64,000 nt of DNA from Thermoleptolyngbya sichuanensis A183 (GTDB lineage Bacteria; Cyanobacteriota; Cyanobacteriia; Elainellales; Elainellaceae): contig NZ_CP053661.1 in assembly GCF_013177315.1 (NCBI RefSeq), positions 744,001 through 808,000 on the forward strand, in the 5' to 3' direction. A model generated the notes under the pieces. That model made no database searches, was not told where the DNA came from, and saw nothing but the letters and a program-made list of their open reading frames with translations. A program made the position numbers and the translations under genes. Within the stretch, counting starts at the first letter, position 1, and the number at the start of each line of letters is the position of its first letter. Positions 1-11,534 of this stretch are shown here, piece by piece.

Positions 1-1052
1 ACGTCTGCCAGAGTTTCTGTGTCAAAGTCTTCTGTTTTCATGGCGGACTTGATCGCGTTGGCAGCATCGGTGAGGCGGGCGACGGGCTGCGTGACGCGCC
101 GCGACAGGAGCAGCGACCCCAACAGTCCGGCGGCCATGATGCCCGTTGAGGCCAGGGCAACATGATACAGATCGCGCTGGAGGGCGCTGCGAACGGAATC
201 GGTGGATAGATAGACTAGCGTTGCCCCCTGAATCCAGTTGGCGTTGCCCCGAATCGGCACGGCGACCTTGAGCAGGTTTTCGTCTAGGTAGGTTTTGGAT
301 TGTCCAGTCTCTAAAACGTGCAGCAGCTTGGCGCGATCGCCCGCCGACAGACTGACAATATTGCCGTTGCTGGAGGTGACGCTGCGGGCCAGGCTGTTGA
401 GCTGGCGATCGACAATCCGAATACCCACTATCGCATCGCCATCCACCAGTTCATTGGTCAGGCGCTCCAGCCCAATCTGCTGGGGCAGGGTTTTAAGGAT
501 TTCGGCATCGTGCCCGATTTGCACAATACGGGGCTGATCGACCCCCGCCACGGCGACATACTTGAAGATTTTGCCGTCGGTATCCCTCGCTCGCGCATCC
601 ACATCGACCGTGGCCGCCCCCCCCATCAGCAAGGACTGAAAGCTGAGCGCCTGGGGTTGCTGGCTGCCCAGGGCAGACTGGTTTTGGTATTCCACCCTGC
701 CCTCACGATCGGTAATCCAAAATTCGTCGATTGCTGTGGTCTTGGCCAGGTCTTCTAGCTGCTGATTGATTTCAGCGGGGCTGAGGTTGGCTTGCTGGGC
801 GATCGCCACCAGCCGTGCGGTGAGGGCCGCCTGGGCCAGCATTTGGTCGCCCATCATCGTGTCTACATCGGCGGGAACCTGGTTGGCAAATCGCGACATT
901 CGCGCCAAAAACTCCGCAATCAGTAACCCATTGGACTCCGTTTGCGCCAGGATCGACTGGCGAGTCCCCCAGGACAAAACGCCCGTTGTGACTGCGACCG
1001 TCGCCGCCAGCAGCGAGGTCACCATTAGCAAGATGCGGAGTTGGAGCTTCAT
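1..1052 (-). CDS. HAMP-domain membrane sensor (3' part beyond window)
   Basis: Open frame from an ATG at 1052 to the left edge without a stop, about 350 residues visible. An N-terminal hydrophobic helix (about residues 8-27) is followed by a roughly 250-residue extracytoplasmic region resembling a Cache-type sensor (DEFWITDREGRVEY near the middle). A second membrane helix lies near residues 280-300, and a HAMP linker begins after RRVTQPVARLTDAA. The output domain (kinase, cyclase or GGDEF) lies outside the window. Its ATG overlaps the stop of the upstream kinase gene by ATGA, so it is the third gene of a translationally coupled sensory operon. Sensor and HAMP are visible; ligand and output are unknown. 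Confidence 0.85.
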   Translation of the reverse strand, partial: MKLQLRILLMVTSLLAATVAVTTGVLSWGTRQSILAQTESNGLLIAEFLARMSRFANQVPADVDTMMGDQMLAQAALTARLVAIAQQANLSPAEINQQLEDLAKTTAIDEFWITDREGRVEYQNQSALGSQQPQALSFQSLLMGGAATVDVDARARDTDGKIFKYVAVAGVDQPRIVQIGHDAEILKTLPQQIGLERLTNELVDGDAIVGIRIVDRQLNSLARSVTSSNGNIVSLSAGDRAKLLHVLETGQSKTYLDENLLKVAVPIRGNANWIQGATLVYLSTDSVRSALQRDLYHVALASTGIMAAGLLGSLLLSRRVTQPVARLTDAANAIKSAMKTEDFDTETLAD

Positions 1053-3112
1053 AGCGCACTCGACAAATGAAGGAGGACAGCGTCGCGAATCTGGGTGAGA
1101 AAATCGCCCAAAGACCCCGCATCAGGCTGATCATGCTGAAGAAACTGCTCTAGCCGATCATTCAGCCGGGATTGGTCGGCCGGGCTGAGGTCGCGGGTGA
1201 GCAGGCTGATCACCGGGGGAACGCGCCCGCTCATTGTTCGCAGCGGGTAAACATGCTGAAACCCCTCTTTGGCCAGCACCAGCAAGTCCACCAGCAGCAC
1301 ATCCGGCAGCAGCGCATCCACGGCTGAGGATGATTTTGGACTGGGGTGGGGCAGGGTGTCTTGGGGGCGATCGCCCTCCGTCACGCGCCAGCCCGCCCGC
1401 TCTAGCACCTGTCGCAGGATGGAGCGCGTGGCCCGGTCTTGATGCACCAGCAGCGCTCGATTGCCCCCCTTAAGCTGTGGCGCTTGGTAGGTTTGCAGCA
1501 GGGCCGTCAGTCGGGAAAAGTCTGCGGGCCGGGTGAACTGGTCGGCAATGCCCAACACCAGGCCGTTGGGCGCATGAAGTCCGGCGGGGAGTTCGGCTGG
1601 GGGTGTGGCGGTCAGCATAACGGGAACCCCTGCCAGCAGCGGGTCGGCCTTGAGGGTCGCCAGCACGGTCCAGCTATCCAGCGCGGGCATCAGCACATCC
1701 AGCACAATCAGATCTGGCTGTAGCTCCTGCGCTAGCCGCAGCCCTTCCTGCCCACACCAGGCAGTGACCACGCGATAGCCCTCTTGGTTCAGGCTTTGCA
1801 CCATCCAGTCGCGGATGCTCCGGTCGTCGTCGATGATCAGCACCAGCGGGCGATCGCGCGTCGAGGGTTCCTGCGGCTGATAGACCGGGGGAAAGCGGGC
1901 GGGGCGATCGCTACTGACCAGAGGCAGCCGCAGCGTAAACGTAGACCCATGCTCTGGCTCACTCTCCACAGAGATCGTGCCGCCCAGCATCTCGCAATAG
2001 CGATAGCTAATCGACAATCCCAGCCCCGTCCCGCCATAGCGTCGGGTAGAGGACTCGTCGCCCTGAGCAAACGGCTGAAAAATCTTCTCGCGCTGCAATG
2101 GAGCAATCCCAATCCCCGTATCGCTCACCCGAAACTCTACAAACGCTCCGCTGGGGACAGGGAACGCTGCCTCTGCCGCAAATTTCTCTCCGTCCTCCCA
2201 GCCTGCCGCCTCCAGCCCCTTCACCGCCACCGTCAGCGTAATGGAACCCTGTTCTGTGAACTTGGCGGCATTGCTCAGCAGGTTGACCAAAATCTGCCGC
2301 ACTTTCGACAGGTCGCTGTACATTGTGCCCAGATGATCGGAACACTGCACTTGCAGTGTGTTGCCATGCTCCAGAACCAGCGGACGCACCGTGTTTACCA
2401 CTTCTTGCAGCAGTGGGTTCAGCACCACCGTCTCCAGATCCAACGACACCGTGCCTGCCTCCAGCGCGGAAATATCGAGGATATCGTTGATGATGCTCAG
2501 CAGGTGTTGCCCAGAGGTACGGATTTTCCGCAAATCAGGAATCAGATGGGTGATTCCTTCAGCCTGCAAATCTTCCTGCACAATTTCGCTGTAGCCGATG
2601 ATGGCGTTCAGCGGCGTTCGCAGTTCGTGGCTCATGTTGGCTAGAAACACGCTCTTGGCGCGGTTGGCGGCTTCGGCCGACTCTTTTTCTGCCTTGAGCT
2701 GCCGCAGGTAAGATTGCTCTTGGTCGCGGAGCCACTTGCGCTCTAGGCAGGCTCCCGTCCTCGCTTGCAGCAGCACTGCGTTCAGCGGTTTGAGCAGATA
2801 ATCTTCGGCTCCCAGTTCGATGCAGCGCACCACGCTATCCAAGTCATCGGCGGCAGAAATCATAATCACCGGAATGCTCTGAAGCGCCGGGTCCGCCTTC
2901 ATCTTTTCCAGGGTTTGCACGCCGCTGAGGCCCGGCATGATGATATCCAGCAGCACCAGGTCAAACGGCTGGTTTTTCAGCAGTTCTAGCCCTTCTTGTC
3001 CGCTTTCTACGGTTGTCACCGAGGCCACCCGATCGCTGAGGCGACGAGCCACCAGTAGGCGCGTTACTGCTTCATCATCAATGACCAGTACCGATCCCCA
3101 GCCTAACTTCAT
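1049..3112 (-). CDS. hybrid histidine kinase, REC-HisKA-HATPase-REC-degenerate REC
   Basis: Soluble 687-residue hybrid kinase with no membrane segment. An N-terminal receiver (about 7-125) has the acidic pair VIDDE, phospho-acceptor in LLDIIMP and conserved lysine in LLKPL. A short coiled coil follows, then HisKA with the H-box MSHELRTP (about 160) and an HATPase domain (about 250-400; DTGIGI and GTGLGLSIS boxes). A second receiver (about 424-544) keeps IDDD and VLDVLMP, but the usual lysine is arginine (FTRPAD). The last about 135 residues look like a third, decayed receiver (HQD where the acidic pair should be, LLVDLLV at the acceptor). It overlaps both neighbours by 4 bp (ATGA), so it probably forms one phosphorelay with the large PAS kinase upstream. 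Confidence 0.9.
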   Translation of the reverse strand: MKLGWGSVLVIDDEAVTRLLVARRLSDRVASVTTVESGQEGLELLKNQPFDLVLLDIIMPGLSGVQTLEKMKADPALQSIPVIMISAADDLDSVVRCIELGAEDYLLKPLNAVLLQARTGACLERKWLRDQEQSYLRQLKAEKESAEAANRAKSVFLANMSHELRTPLNAIIGYSEIVQEDLQAEGITHLIPDLRKIRTSGQHLLSIINDILDISALEAGTVSLDLETVVLNPLLQEVVNTVRPLVLEHGNTLQVQCSDHLGTMYSDLSKVRQILVNLLSNAAKFTEQGSITLTVAVKGLEAAGWEDGEKFAAEAAFPVPSGAFVEFRVSDTGIGIAPLQREKIFQPFAQGDESSTRRYGGTGLGLSISYRYCEMLGGTISVESEPEHGSTFTLRLPLVSSDRPARFPPVYQPQEPSTRDRPLVLIIDDDRSIRDWMVQSLNQEGYRVVTAWCGQEGLRLAQELQPDLIVLDVLMPALDSWTVLATLKADPLLAGVPVMLTATPPAELPAGLHAPNGLVLGIADQFTRPADFSRLTALLQTYQAPQLKGGNRALLVHQDRATRSILRQVLERAGWRVTEGDRPQDTLPHPSPKSSSAVDALLPDVLLVDLLVLAKEGFQHVYPLRTMSGRVPPVISLLTRDLSPADQSRLNDRLEQFLQHDQPDAGSLGDFLTQIRDAVLLHLSSAL

Positions 3113-6100
3113 AGGGAAACCTCCCGAACCCTGGTGGGACAGTGGCGAATGCAGGTTAACACCAGATCATGGACTTCGTGCAGCAGTTCGTCGCGGCTGT
3201 AGGTGCCCTTTTGCAAGATTTGCTCTACATAGCCATTGAGCCGCAGATGGTCGGACGGGGTGAGGTCGAGGGCTGTGACGACGATGATCGGGAGCGATCG
3301 CCATTCGGGATTTTCTCGCACCGCGCTGATGAACTGAAAGCCATCCATCTCTGGCATCATCAGGTCGAGCAAGACCAAATCGGGGCGCTGTTGCTGGAGA
3401 ACCTGTAACCCTACGCACCCGTTCTCGGCCTCAGCGACCTGCCAGTGTTCCCGCTCCAGCATTCGTCGAAACATCTGGCGGATGTCGGAGTCGTCTTCGA
3501 CCACCAGCACCCGACGGGTTTGCGCCGCATCCCCTGAGCTATTGGACTGGAACTTTTGCAGCAGGTGGGTAAGCCGCTGATAGTCAATAGGCTTGGTGAG
3601 ATAATCCGCTGCACCCAGCGCAAAGCCCCGGTTTTTGTCGTCCACAATTGTCATCACGACGACAGGAATTTCAGCCAGGTCGGGATCGGCTTTGAAAGCC
3701 GACAGCACGCTCCAGCCGTTTGTGTCGGGCATCAGCACGTCTAGCGTGATGGCATCGGGGCGAATCTGGCGGGCAAGATGCAAGCCTTCTGTGCCGTTGG
3801 CGGCCGTTTCTACCCGAAAGCCTTCTTTGGTGAGATAGCGCTGCACTAGGTCGCGCACGGCGGGGTCGTCGTCGATCACTAGCACGGTTCTGCGCTTCCC
3901 GCAGGGATCGCTTTGCAAATCGCCCAAGTTAGAGGAGGGGTTGTCGCAGGACGGGCGATACTGCTCCGCAAGAGTGCTGCGATCGCCCTTCTGAGGAGTC
4001 TCCTGATCCGTGTCAGCAGCAGGGGTCAGAGCGGGCAGCGCTTCAATCTGCTTGGGATCGACCACCCGCATCGGCAGCCAGATCGTGAAGGTGCTGCCCT
4101 TGCCCACCTCGCTCGACACCGTGATGTCGCCGCCCATCATCTGGCAAAAGCGGCGGCTGATGGCCAGTCCTAGCCCCGTGCCGCCATATTTCCGCGTAGT
4201 CGAAGCGTCCGCCTGGGTAAAGGCCTGGAACACCTTCGCCATCTGCTCGACCGTCATGCCAATGCCCGTGTCGGACACCCGAAACAGGAGGAAGGGGGCA
4301 GGCGCAAGGCTGAGCGGCGCGTCGGGGTTCTCGTAGGCAGGGCTAGTGACTTCGCGCGTTTCGACCGTGAGGGTGACCGTGCCGTTTTCAGTGAATTTAG
4401 CAGCGTTGCTGAGCAGGTTAAACAGTGACTGGCGCACCTTGGTCAGGTCGGCGTGCATGGTGCCCAGGCCGTCGGGGCAGTGAATCGAGAAGGTATTGTG
4501 GTTTTTGGCTATCAGTGGCTCGATGGTCGCCTGCACCTCCAGCAAAAGCAACTCTGGCTCGAAGGTTTCCAGGTACAGCTCCATGCGCCCCGCCTCGATC
4601 TTGGAAATGTCGAGGATGTCGTTGATCAGCGCCAGCAAGTGCTGCCCTGCACCGCGAATTTTTTCCAGATCGGGCACGATGTCGCCATAGCCAAAGTCGT
4701 GGGCATCTTCTTGCAGCATTTCGCTGTAGCCGATGATGGCATTCAGCGGAGTGCGTAGCTCGTGGCTCATGTTGGCAAGGAACTGGCTCTTGGCGCGGTT
4801 GGCCTCTTCGGCGGCTTCTTTGCCCCTGCGGAGGGCTTCTTCCGCCGCTTTGCGATCGCTAATATCCCGCTGCACCGAGATCCAGTGGGTATATTCGCCG
4901 CCTTTGTCGGCAATGGGAACCATCTCGATTTCCACCCAAAACTCGGAGCCGTCCTTGCGATAGTTAATTAGCTCTAGCTGAACCGATTTCCACTGCGCTA
5001 GGTCGGCCCGCGCCCGTGCCACTGTCTCTCGGTCAGTGTTTGCCCCCTGGAACATGGCAGGATTTTTGCCGATGACCTCCTCTGGCGCGTAGCCCGTCAT
5101 GCAGGCAAAGGCTTCGTTGACGTAGACGATCTTGAGGTGGGCCGGGTCGCCCGCCTCCGTGATCATCACCGCGTCATTGGTGTTCACCACGACCGACTCC
5201 AGCAGACGCAGGCGCTCCTCGGTCTGCTTGCGCTCGGTGATGTCAAACAGCACCCCGTCCAGGCACAGCAACTCGCCGTTTTCGTAAATTCCCTGTCCTT
5301 TTTCGTAGACCCAACGGATGCTGCCGTCTTTGTGCTGGATGGGATATTCCAAAACGTAGGGTTGCTTTTGGGCGATCGCCTGTTCCACCGTCTGGGCAAT
5401 GATCAGTTGATACTCCGGCGGAGTAATGTCATTTATGCTCAGCCGTCGATTGCCGATGAACTCCTCTGGCTCATAGCCCGTCAGGTTGCGAATTGGATCG
5501 CTAATGTATTCCATCGTCCAGTGTTCATCGCAGGCGCAGCGATAGACCACGCCCGGAATATTGTTCACTAGGGAGCTAAAGCGGGCTTCTCGTTCGCGCA
5601 GGGCCGCATCGGCCTGGTAGCGAGCGGTAATATCCTGCACAATACACACCAGCCCGCCATCGTCTAGCGCTGTGAGAAATACCTCCTGGGGAAAGGTGCT
5701 GCCATCTTTGCGGGTACCGATTGCTTCGCCGCGCCACTGCCCCGTCCGGGTAAACTCCGGCATGATCTCCTGCTGAAATCTGGCTAACTCCTTGGATTGA
5801 TAGAGCATAGTCCAGGATTGACCGATGAGTTCTGCTGGGTCGTCATAGCCATAGATGGTGGCGTGGGCGCTGTTGAGATAGAGAAATTCGCCTGCTGCGT
5901 TGAGGATGCCCACGCCTGTAGCAGATGCCTCGATTGCTGCCAGTTGTCGCTTCAGGGTTTCTTCAGCCTGCTTGCGCTGGGTGATGTCTTCGATTGTGCC
6001 TTCGTAATACAGCAGGTTGTCTTGGTCATCTCGAACGGCGATCGCATTTTCAGAAATCCAGATAATCTCTCCATCCTGGCGATAAACCTGGGACTCAAAA

Positions 6101-8349
6101 TCCTCCACTGCGCCGTGGGCTGCCATCTGGTCGATAAAATCCTGCCGCCGAGTGGGGTCTACGTATAGCTGATGCTCGATGTCTTGCAGCGCCTCCATTA
6201 GCGCCTCGACAGACTCGTAGCCATAGATTTTCGCCAAGGCGGGGTTGGCGCTGAGATAGCGGCCGTCGGCTGTAGTTTGGAAGATGCCCGTGACCGCGTT
6301 TTCAAAGATGCTGCGGTATTTCTCTTCGGCGGCCCGCAGGCGGCGTTCGCTCTCGGCTAGAGCCAGTTCCGACCGTTTGCGCTCAGTGATGTCCATCGTC
6401 ACGCCGACCAGCCGCGTGGGGTTGCCCTCGGCATCGCGCAGCACCCGACCACGGCTGGCGATCCAGCGCAGACTACCGTCCCGCAAAAGGACGCGATATT
6501 CTGGCGCGTAGTCTGCCCCGTCTTGGAGCGATCGCGCTTGGGCTTCGTTCACCCTGTCGCGGTCTTCAGGATGGATAAATTCAAAGAAGTCGGCATAGGT
6601 TCGGGTAAACTGTCCGGCTTCTAAGCCAAAAATGCGCTCTGCTTCTTCTGACCAGTTTTCCTCCCCTGTGAGGACGTTCCAATCCCACGCGCCCATCTTG
6701 GCCGCACTCAGCGCCATTCGTTGCAGTTCCTCGCTCTGGCGTAGCGCCTCCTCCGACAGCCGAATTTTGATAAACTGCCCCACTTGGCTGCCAATCGTCG
6801 TCATGACCTTGAGCAGGTCGGCATCGGGCCTTTGTGCCTCGCGGCTGAGGAAACACATCACGCCCAACACCTCGTCTCCATTCAAAATGGGGAACCCCAA
6901 CCAACTCCGCAACCCCAGTGCTTCGATCACAGATCGGCGAATGGCTCTTTGCAAAAAGAAATCATCACTAAGGATATCAACCAGCCAAAGCGACTCGCGG
7001 CTTGTGGCGACCTGTCCGATGATGCCTTCGCTTTCGGCAATGGGGCGTTTCCATAAGTCTGACTCAAGCTGGACTGCGTCTAGCTGTGGGCAATGCCAGC
7101 CTGCCACATAGGCCAGTGTTTTGGTTTCTGGGTCGAGGCGGCGCAGTTCACCTACGTCCCAGCGGAAGCTTTCGCAGATCGTCTGTAGGATTTGGGGTGC
7201 AGATTCTTCCAGGGTGGTGGCTTCCGACAGGATGCGGGTGAGGGCGTGTTGGGTGGCGAGGCGAGTCTGCGATCGCCGCTGGCTGACCAAATTGCGGGCA
7301 AGCGAGATGAACACATAGAACACTGTCCCCAGCACCAGCAGCGCAAACGCTTCAACGGTGTAAATCTTGCGGGCAAACCTCTGAATTCGCCGCTCCAGCA
7401 GGCGATCGAGCTGGGCGGAGGTGTCTTGCCAGAAGGCATGGCTGGCGGTGAGCATTTCAGTTGCGGCAGCCTCGTACGCCACGGGATCATACGCCGTGGG
7501 CTGCACCTGCACGGTTTTGGACTGGGCAATAGCCTGCCTCAGCGCTGCCAGAAACCGATCGGTCTGTTGGGTTAGCGTCTGCATCGGCGCTTCCAGGGGA
7601 ATTTGCAGCGCAGGGTTGTTGTGAATGGCCGTGTTCAGGCTGGTGCGGCTGTCTTGCACGATCTCCTGGAGCCGACCCATCAGCACGAGCAGGCGGCCCT
7701 TTTCTTCCGACGAGAGCGATCGCCGCTGCACAACCAACTCCCCAAGCTGCTGCACTTGCGCCATCAGGTCTTGAGCGCTGGGCAACTTGAGCAGAGCCAA
7801 ATCCATCAGGTAATAGCTATCCAGAGCTGGATCAAGAATCAGTTTAGAAACGTCGCCTACCTGGGAGATCAGCCCGCGCACCTGAGCAATCAGATCGGTA
7901 TACCGAGTTTGCACCTCGTCGGGAGGGAGGGGCGTGCCCGTCGCGTCTACCCCAGTCCGAAGCGCGTCCCAGCTTTGCACCAATGCCCTATAGCGCTCTG
8001 GGGTCTGGAGGCGCTGCCCAAACTGCTGTTCAACCGCTTGCAGTTGTGCCAGATCTAGGTCGATCTGACTCTGAAACGCTTCCTGTAACTGGGTTAACGC
8101 CTCCAAGGACGAGTCTTGGGCTGTCTGCTGGGCCAGTCGTCGTCCCTGAGGCAAGTCCAGCATCAACTGCTCTAGGGGGCGCAGGTAGGCGTTGCCGAAA
8201 ATTTCATATTGAGCAAAGTTAATTCGCTGGTTGACTTCCGCCACCAGTTGGTAGACCACCATTGCAAACGGCAGGATAAAAATTAGCAGCAGCGCCACTA
8301 AGTTAATCCGCTCGGTGGTGCGGTTTTGCCCAAGGTTCTCCATATCCAC
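3109..8349 (-). CDS. giant multi-PAS hybrid histidine kinase
   Basis: 1746-residue membrane sensor kinase. Two helices (about 16-36 and 331-351) bracket a helical extracytoplasmic domain. Then come a GAF domain (about 375-525), five PAS/PAC modules (about 530-660, 676-797, 800-915, 920-1043 and 1045-1165; PAC ends such as DITERK and DITQRK are clear), HisKA with MSHELRTP (about 1195), HATPase ([15 protein letters not shown]) and two receivers. The first receiver (about 1486-1600) is canonical (VIDDD, TLDVLMP, TKPI). The second (about 1611-1730) keeps VEDD, LLDLMMP and a lysine in ILQKG. First gene of the three-gene operon. The many PAS units imply integration of several intracellular signals; the signals cannot be read from sequence. 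Confidence 0.92.
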   Translation of the reverse strand: MDMENLGQNRTTERINLVALLLIFILPFAMVVYQLVAEVNQRINFAQYEIFGNAYLRPLEQLMLDLPQGRRLAQQTAQDSSLEALTQLQEAFQSQIDLDLAQLQAVEQQFGQRLQTPERYRALVQSWDALRTGVDATGTPLPPDEVQTRYTDLIAQVRGLISQVGDVSKLILDPALDSYYLMDLALLKLPSAQDLMAQVQQLGELVVQRRSLSSEEKGRLLVLMGRLQEIVQDSRTSLNTAIHNNPALQIPLEAPMQTLTQQTDRFLAALRQAIAQSKTVQVQPTAYDPVAYEAAATEMLTASHAFWQDTSAQLDRLLERRIQRFARKIYTVEAFALLVLGTVFYVFISLARNLVSQRRSQTRLATQHALTRILSEATTLEESAPQILQTICESFRWDVGELRRLDPETKTLAYVAGWHCPQLDAVQLESDLWKRPIAESEGIIGQVATSRESLWLVDILSDDFFLQRAIRRSVIEALGLRSWLGFPILNGDEVLGVMCFLSREAQRPDADLLKVMTTIGSQVGQFIKIRLSEEALRQSEELQRMALSAAKMGAWDWNVLTGEENWSEEAERIFGLEAGQFTRTYADFFEFIHPEDRDRVNEAQARSLQDGADYAPEYRVLLRDGSLRWIASRGRVLRDAEGNPTRLVGVTMDITERKRSELALAESERRLRAAEEKYRSIFENAVTGIFQTTADGRYLSANPALAKIYGYESVEALMEALQDIEHQLYVDPTRRQDFIDQMAAHGAVEDFESQVYRQDGEIIWISENAIAVRDDQDNLLYYEGTIEDITQRKQAEETLKRQLAAIEASATGVGILNAAGEFLYLNSAHATIYGYDDPAELIGQSWTMLYQSKELARFQQEIMPEFTRTGQWRGEAIGTRKDGSTFPQEVFLTALDDGGLVCIVQDITARYQADAALREREARFSSLVNNIPGVVYRCACDEHWTMEYISDPIRNLTGYEPEEFIGNRRLSINDITPPEYQLIIAQTVEQAIAQKQPYVLEYPIQHKDGSIRWVYEKGQGIYENGELLCLDGVLFDITERKQTEERLRLLESVVVNTNDAVMITEAGDPAHLKIVYVNEAFACMTGYAPEEVIGKNPAMFQGANTDRETVARARADLAQWKSVQLELINYRKDGSEFWVEIEMVPIADKGGEYTHWISVQRDISDRKAAEEALRRGKEAAEEANRAKSQFLANMSHELRTPLNAIIGYSEMLQEDAHDFGYGDIVPDLEKIRGAGQHLLALINDILDISKIEAGRMELYLETFEPELLLLEVQATIEPLIAKNHNTFSIHCPDGLGTMHADLTKVRQSLFNLLSNAAKFTENGTVTLTVETREVTSPAYENPDAPLSLAPAPFLLFRVSDTGIGMTVEQMAKVFQAFTQADASTTRKYGGTGLGLAISRRFCQMMGGDITVSSEVGKGSTFTIWLPMRVVDPKQIEALPALTPAADTDQETPQKGDRSTLAEQYRPSCDNPSSNLGDLQSDPCGKRRTVLVIDDDPAVRDLVQRYLTKEGFRVETAANGTEGLHLARQIRPDAITLDVLMPDTNGWSVLSAFKADPDLAEIPVVVMTIVDDKNRGFALGAADYLTKPIDYQRLTHLLQKFQSNSSGDAAQTRRVLVVEDDSDIRQMFRRMLEREHWQVAEAENGCVGLQVLQQQRPDLVLLDLMMPEMDGFQFISAVRENPEWRSLPIIVVTALDLTPSDHLRLNGYVEQILQKGTYSRDELLHEVHDLVLTCIRHCPTRVREVSL

Positions 8350-8998
8350 CCTCTTTGGTGTGTGCTGGGGTTAGGTGCTAAAGGCGAGAGGCTGAGTTGA
8401 GACTAAGAGTTGAGACTAAAAGCCAGACTGCATTCATTCAGGATTGCCGAACTTGCGAGACTTTTCTATACGCGCTCTGCGACGCGAACAATCCAACCCT
8501 CTGCAAGGGCTGGTGTGAGCCTTTGAGGATGCTAAATGAGGATGCTCAAACGGTAAAAACTGAAGGTTTTACGGTTTGGCTTGGCGTTCGGTGCTAAATT
8601 CGGTTTAACCCAATGGCTTTCTTTTGGCTCTCTTTACTAATTCCCTGATTCGCTTCAAAAATCGAGATTCGGTCTGCGATTGATTTGGTTGGATTTCGTC
8701 TGGCTTTGATGGTCAGGGGTAGACGCTGGGATAAAGCCGTGCCTGAAGGCCGGGCGATCGCCCCTAGTAGTTTTCTATTCCCCAAAAGCCTTCATTTCGC
8801 AACAGCAGTGCCGTTAAAGCTGCTTTTTCAGTAAAAATGCGTGAATGCGGTAGATGAAGTTCTGTATTTACCCAAAGTTGCAGCGAGACTGTCTCTGGGC
8901 TTAATTTTAGAGTGCCCGAAATCTCAGTATTCTCGACTAAGGATCAGAATTTTTAACGCAAAGCATACGCAAGCTTCAAATTAGAACTCGTTGAAAGT
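8350..8998. other. intergenic region, divergent promoters expected
   Basis: About 650 bp between the divergent sensory operon and folP. Two short frames here (plus 8397-8597, minus 8594-8785) have no family resemblance or convincing ribosome site and were not accepted as genes. The region must hold the promoters for the kinase operon (leftward) and folP (rightward), but no strong sigma-70 pair or operator was identified by eye. No tRNA or structured RNA was recognised. Confidence 0.5.
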
Positions 8999-9862
8999 GT
9001 GGAAATGTGGCAGTTTTCTGGCGATCGCCAACTGATTTGGGGCGATCGCACCTATCTGATGGGCGTGTTAAACGTTACGCCCGATAGCTTTAGCGATGGC
9101 GGCCAGTTTGACCAGTTGGACTCTGCGCTCCAGCAAGCCCATCGGCTGGCAAAAGACGGTGCAGACGTGCTGGATATTGGCGGCCAGTCCACCCGTCCCC
9201 AGGCCGAAGATGTGGCGCTGGAGGAAGAGTTGCGCCGGGTGATTCCGGTGATCCAGGCACTTCGCCAGGGGGCTGCCGATTTTGCGCCGCTGGATACGCT
9301 GATTTCCGTTGATACGACCAAGTCCGCCGTGGCCAGAGCGGCGATCGCTGCCGGAGCCAATATTGTCAACGATATTTCGGGAGCGACCTTTGATGACGCA
9401 ATGCTGCCCACCGTTGCTGAACTGGGCGTGCCCATTGTGCTGATGCATATTCGCGGCACGCCCAAAACCATGCAGCAGTTAACCGATTATAAGGACGTGG
9501 TGCAGGAAGTCTACGACTTTTTGGCGAGGCGCGTCGAGATGGCGATCGCCCACGGCATTCCCCACCAGCACATCGCCATCGACCCCGGCATTGGCTTTGC
9601 CAAGACCGCCGCCCAAAGCCTGGAACTGTTGCGCCAGATCGAGGCCTTCAAGCCCCTCGGCTGCCCCATCCTGATCGGCCCGTCCCGCAAGAGCTTCATT
9701 GGGCATATCCTCAACCAGCCTGATCCGAAGCGGCGAATCTGGGGCACGGCGGCGGCCTGCGCGATGGCGATCGCCCACGGAGCCGATATCCTGCGCGTCC
9801 ACGATGTGGCTGAGATGTGGGATGTGTGCCGCGTGGCGGATGCGATTGGGCGGGGAGTGTGA
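8999..9862 (+). CDS. folP: dihydropteroate synthase
   Basis: Condenses 6-hydroxymethyl-dihydropterin pyrophosphate with p-aminobenzoate in cytoplasmic folate synthesis. The first family signature LMGVLNVTPDSFSDGG sits near residues 20-35 and the second, DIGGQSTRP, near 60. Later conserved pieces include SVDTTKSAVA, NDISG, VLMHIRG, DPGIGFAKT and GPSRKSF. The 287-residue length is normal. The frame opens with GTG at 8999; an in-frame ATG two codons on (9005) is an equally good start and changes only two residues. It stands alone, followed after about 80 bp by the nuclease gene on the same strand. The assignment is firm. Confidence 0.95.
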   Translation: MEMWQFSGDRQLIWGDRTYLMGVLNVTPDSFSDGGQFDQLDSALQQAHRLAKDGADVLDIGGQSTRPQAEDVALEEELRRVIPVIQALRQGAADFAPLDTLISVDTTKSAVARAAIAAGANIVNDISGATFDDAMLPTVAELGVPIVLMHIRGTPKTMQQLTDYKDVVQEVYDFLARRVEMAIAHGIPHQHIAIDPGIGFAKTAAQSLELLRQIEAFKPLGCPILIGPSRKSFIGHILNQPDPKRRIWGTAAACAMAIAHGADILRVHDVAEMWDVCRVADAIGRGV

Positions 9863-9943
9863 AGGTTAGAGTGCCAGAGCGGCACAAGGTGAGATAGCGT
9901 GATAGAAATAGCGTGATAGAACACTCATACTCCAGTTCTCCAA

Positions 9944-11245
9944 ATGCCTCGATTTCTCCACATCGCCGATATTCACCTGGGCTTCGACCGCTACGACAAC
10001 AAAGTGCGGACGCAGGATTTCTTCTACACGCTGATGGATGTGGTCGAACGGTATGCGATTCGCGAAGCGCTCCCTTCGGGCATTGCCCCCCAGGTAGACT
10101 TTGTGCTGATTGCGGGCGATCTTTTCGAGCATCGCAACCTCCAGCCGCACATCTTGAACCAGGCACAGGCAGTGCTATCCCTCCTCAAAGACGCAGGCAT
10201 CCCCGTTTTGGCCATCGAGGGCAACCACGACAACCGACCCTACGGCGTGAATACAAGCTGGCTGCGCTATCTGTCAGATTGGGAAATGCTGTACCTGCTG
10301 GAGCCGGGGGACGTGGCGCAGGGCGAACCGTTCTATTCTCCCTGGGATGCAGAGAGGAAGCGCGGCGGCTACATCGACCTGCCCTGCGGCGTGCGGGTGC
10401 TGGGGTCAAGCTGGTATGGCTCGACGGCTCCCAAGGCGATTGAGCAAATTGCCGCTTCTATTGGGGAATTGCCGCCTGCGCCAGGGCCGACGGTGCTGCT
10501 GTTTCACCACGGGCTGGAGGGGCAGATTGCTCGCTATCAGGGGGCGCTGCGCTATAGCGATCTGCTGCCGCTGAAGCAGGCGGGCGTAGACTATCTGGCG
10601 CTGGGGCATATTCACAAAAATTACGAGATAGAGGGCTGGGTGTTTAACCCTGGCTCCCTGGAAGCCAACAGCATAGACGAAGCCCGGTTTGAGCGGGGCG
10701 CGTATGTGGTAGACATTGACCCAGACGGCATCCGGGCAGAACTGAAGCGCGACTATCGCCAGCGGCCAATTGTGCGGCTCAGGCAGTCCCTGCGCGGCTC
10801 GGAAACGGTGGAGGAGGTGGAACAAACGGCGATCGCCCTGGTTCAGCAGGCTATCTCCTTGGGACAACTCCAGCCCGATGCACAGCCAATTGTCGAACTG
10901 CGGCTGGAGGGTGAGGTCGGGTTTGAGCGGACGGAGCTAGACGTGCGATCGCTCCAGCAACAGCTCCAGTCCCTCAGCAACGCGCTGATCTTCCTGCTGA
11001 AATTCGAGGCAGACGTGCTGACGTTTGCCTCCCCTCTGGGGGAAGAGGCCAGCCGCGACCAGGTGGAACGGGAGGTGTTTCTCGACCTGCTGACCGCCAA
11101 CAGCGCCTACAAAAACCGCGCCCCCGCGCTAGCCCAAGGCCTGATCGACCTGAAAAATCGCCAGCTTGAAGGGCGGCCAGAGCCAGATCTGTATGAGCTA
11201 GTGCAATCCTTGCTGACGAGCGAGAGCAGCGAGCGTAGGGATTAA
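9944..11245 (+). CDS. SbcD/Mre11-like metallophosphoesterase (DNA exonuclease)
   Basis: Predicted Mn-dependent DNA repair nuclease of the SbcD/Mre11 branch of calcineurin-like phosphoesterases. All metal motifs are present in order: HIADIHLG near the N-terminus, AGDLFEH, EGNHDN, LFHHGLEG and LGHIHKNYE. The remaining about 200 residues form the capping and C-terminal part. At 433 residues it is a little longer than typical SbcD. No SbcC/Rad50 partner is adjacent, so the ATPase subunit must be elsewhere if it works in such a complex. Same strand as folP upstream. Confidence 0.87.
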   Translation: MPRFLHIADIHLGFDRYDNKVRTQDFFYTLMDVVERYAIREALPSGIAPQVDFVLIAGDLFEHRNLQPHILNQAQAVLSLLKDAGIPVLAIEGNHDNRPYGVNTSWLRYLSDWEMLYLLEPGDVAQGEPFYSPWDAERKRGGYIDLPCGVRVLGSSWYGSTAPKAIEQIAASIGELPPAPGPTVLLFHHGLEGQIARYQGALRYSDLLPLKQAGVDYLALGHIHKNYEIEGWVFNPGSLEANSIDEARFERGAYVVDIDPDGIRAELKRDYRQRPIVRLRQSLRGSETVEEVEQTAIALVQQAISLGQLQPDAQPIVELRLEGEVGFERTELDVRSLQQQLQSLSNALIFLLKFEADVLTFASPLGEEASRDQVEREVFLDLLTANSAYKNRAPALAQGLIDLKNRQLEGRPEPDLYELVQSLLTSESSERRD

Positions 11246-11534
11246 GAGTGGCGGAGTGTGGGAGGAATCGGGTGTTTTTGGGGTGGTGCAGACCGTTGAG
11301 CCATATTGCGCCGCAATGCTGAATTGCACCGCAATGCTGATAATGCTGAGGTCAAGCTCTACCCCCATCACACCGCCATTTGCCCCAATTGCGCTAGTCT
11401 AGCCATTGCAAAAGCTGGGCCCGACACGGTTCAAATACAGACGAGACGTGTGAATCTCTCTGCACCCCCAAAGCTCCAGCCTCAAGCTCCACTCCCAGGC
11501 CCCAACCCCCGATCCCGATTTATTGACACTCGGT
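11246..11534. repeat. intergenic region with an 18-bp tandem duplication
   Basis: About 290 bp before the FAD oxidoreductase. It contains two consecutive 18-bp units (11305-11322 and 11323-11340, pattern ATTGCnCCGCAATGCTGA), with a third truncated unit following. No gene is seen. A promoter for the exported oxidoreductase is expected here but was not identified. Confidence 0.6.

Noticed and set aside
318-758. 146-residue plus-strand frame
   Set aside because: Lies on the reverse of the HAMP sensor gene; the minus frame has clear domain structure and the plus frame does not.
1784-2644. 286-residue plus-strand frame
   Set aside because: Antisense shadow of the hybrid kinase HATPase domain; His- and Gln-rich composition typical of reverse-strand frames.
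8397-8785. two small frames in the kinase-folP gap
   Set aside because: No ribosome site, no family pattern; only short open frames.
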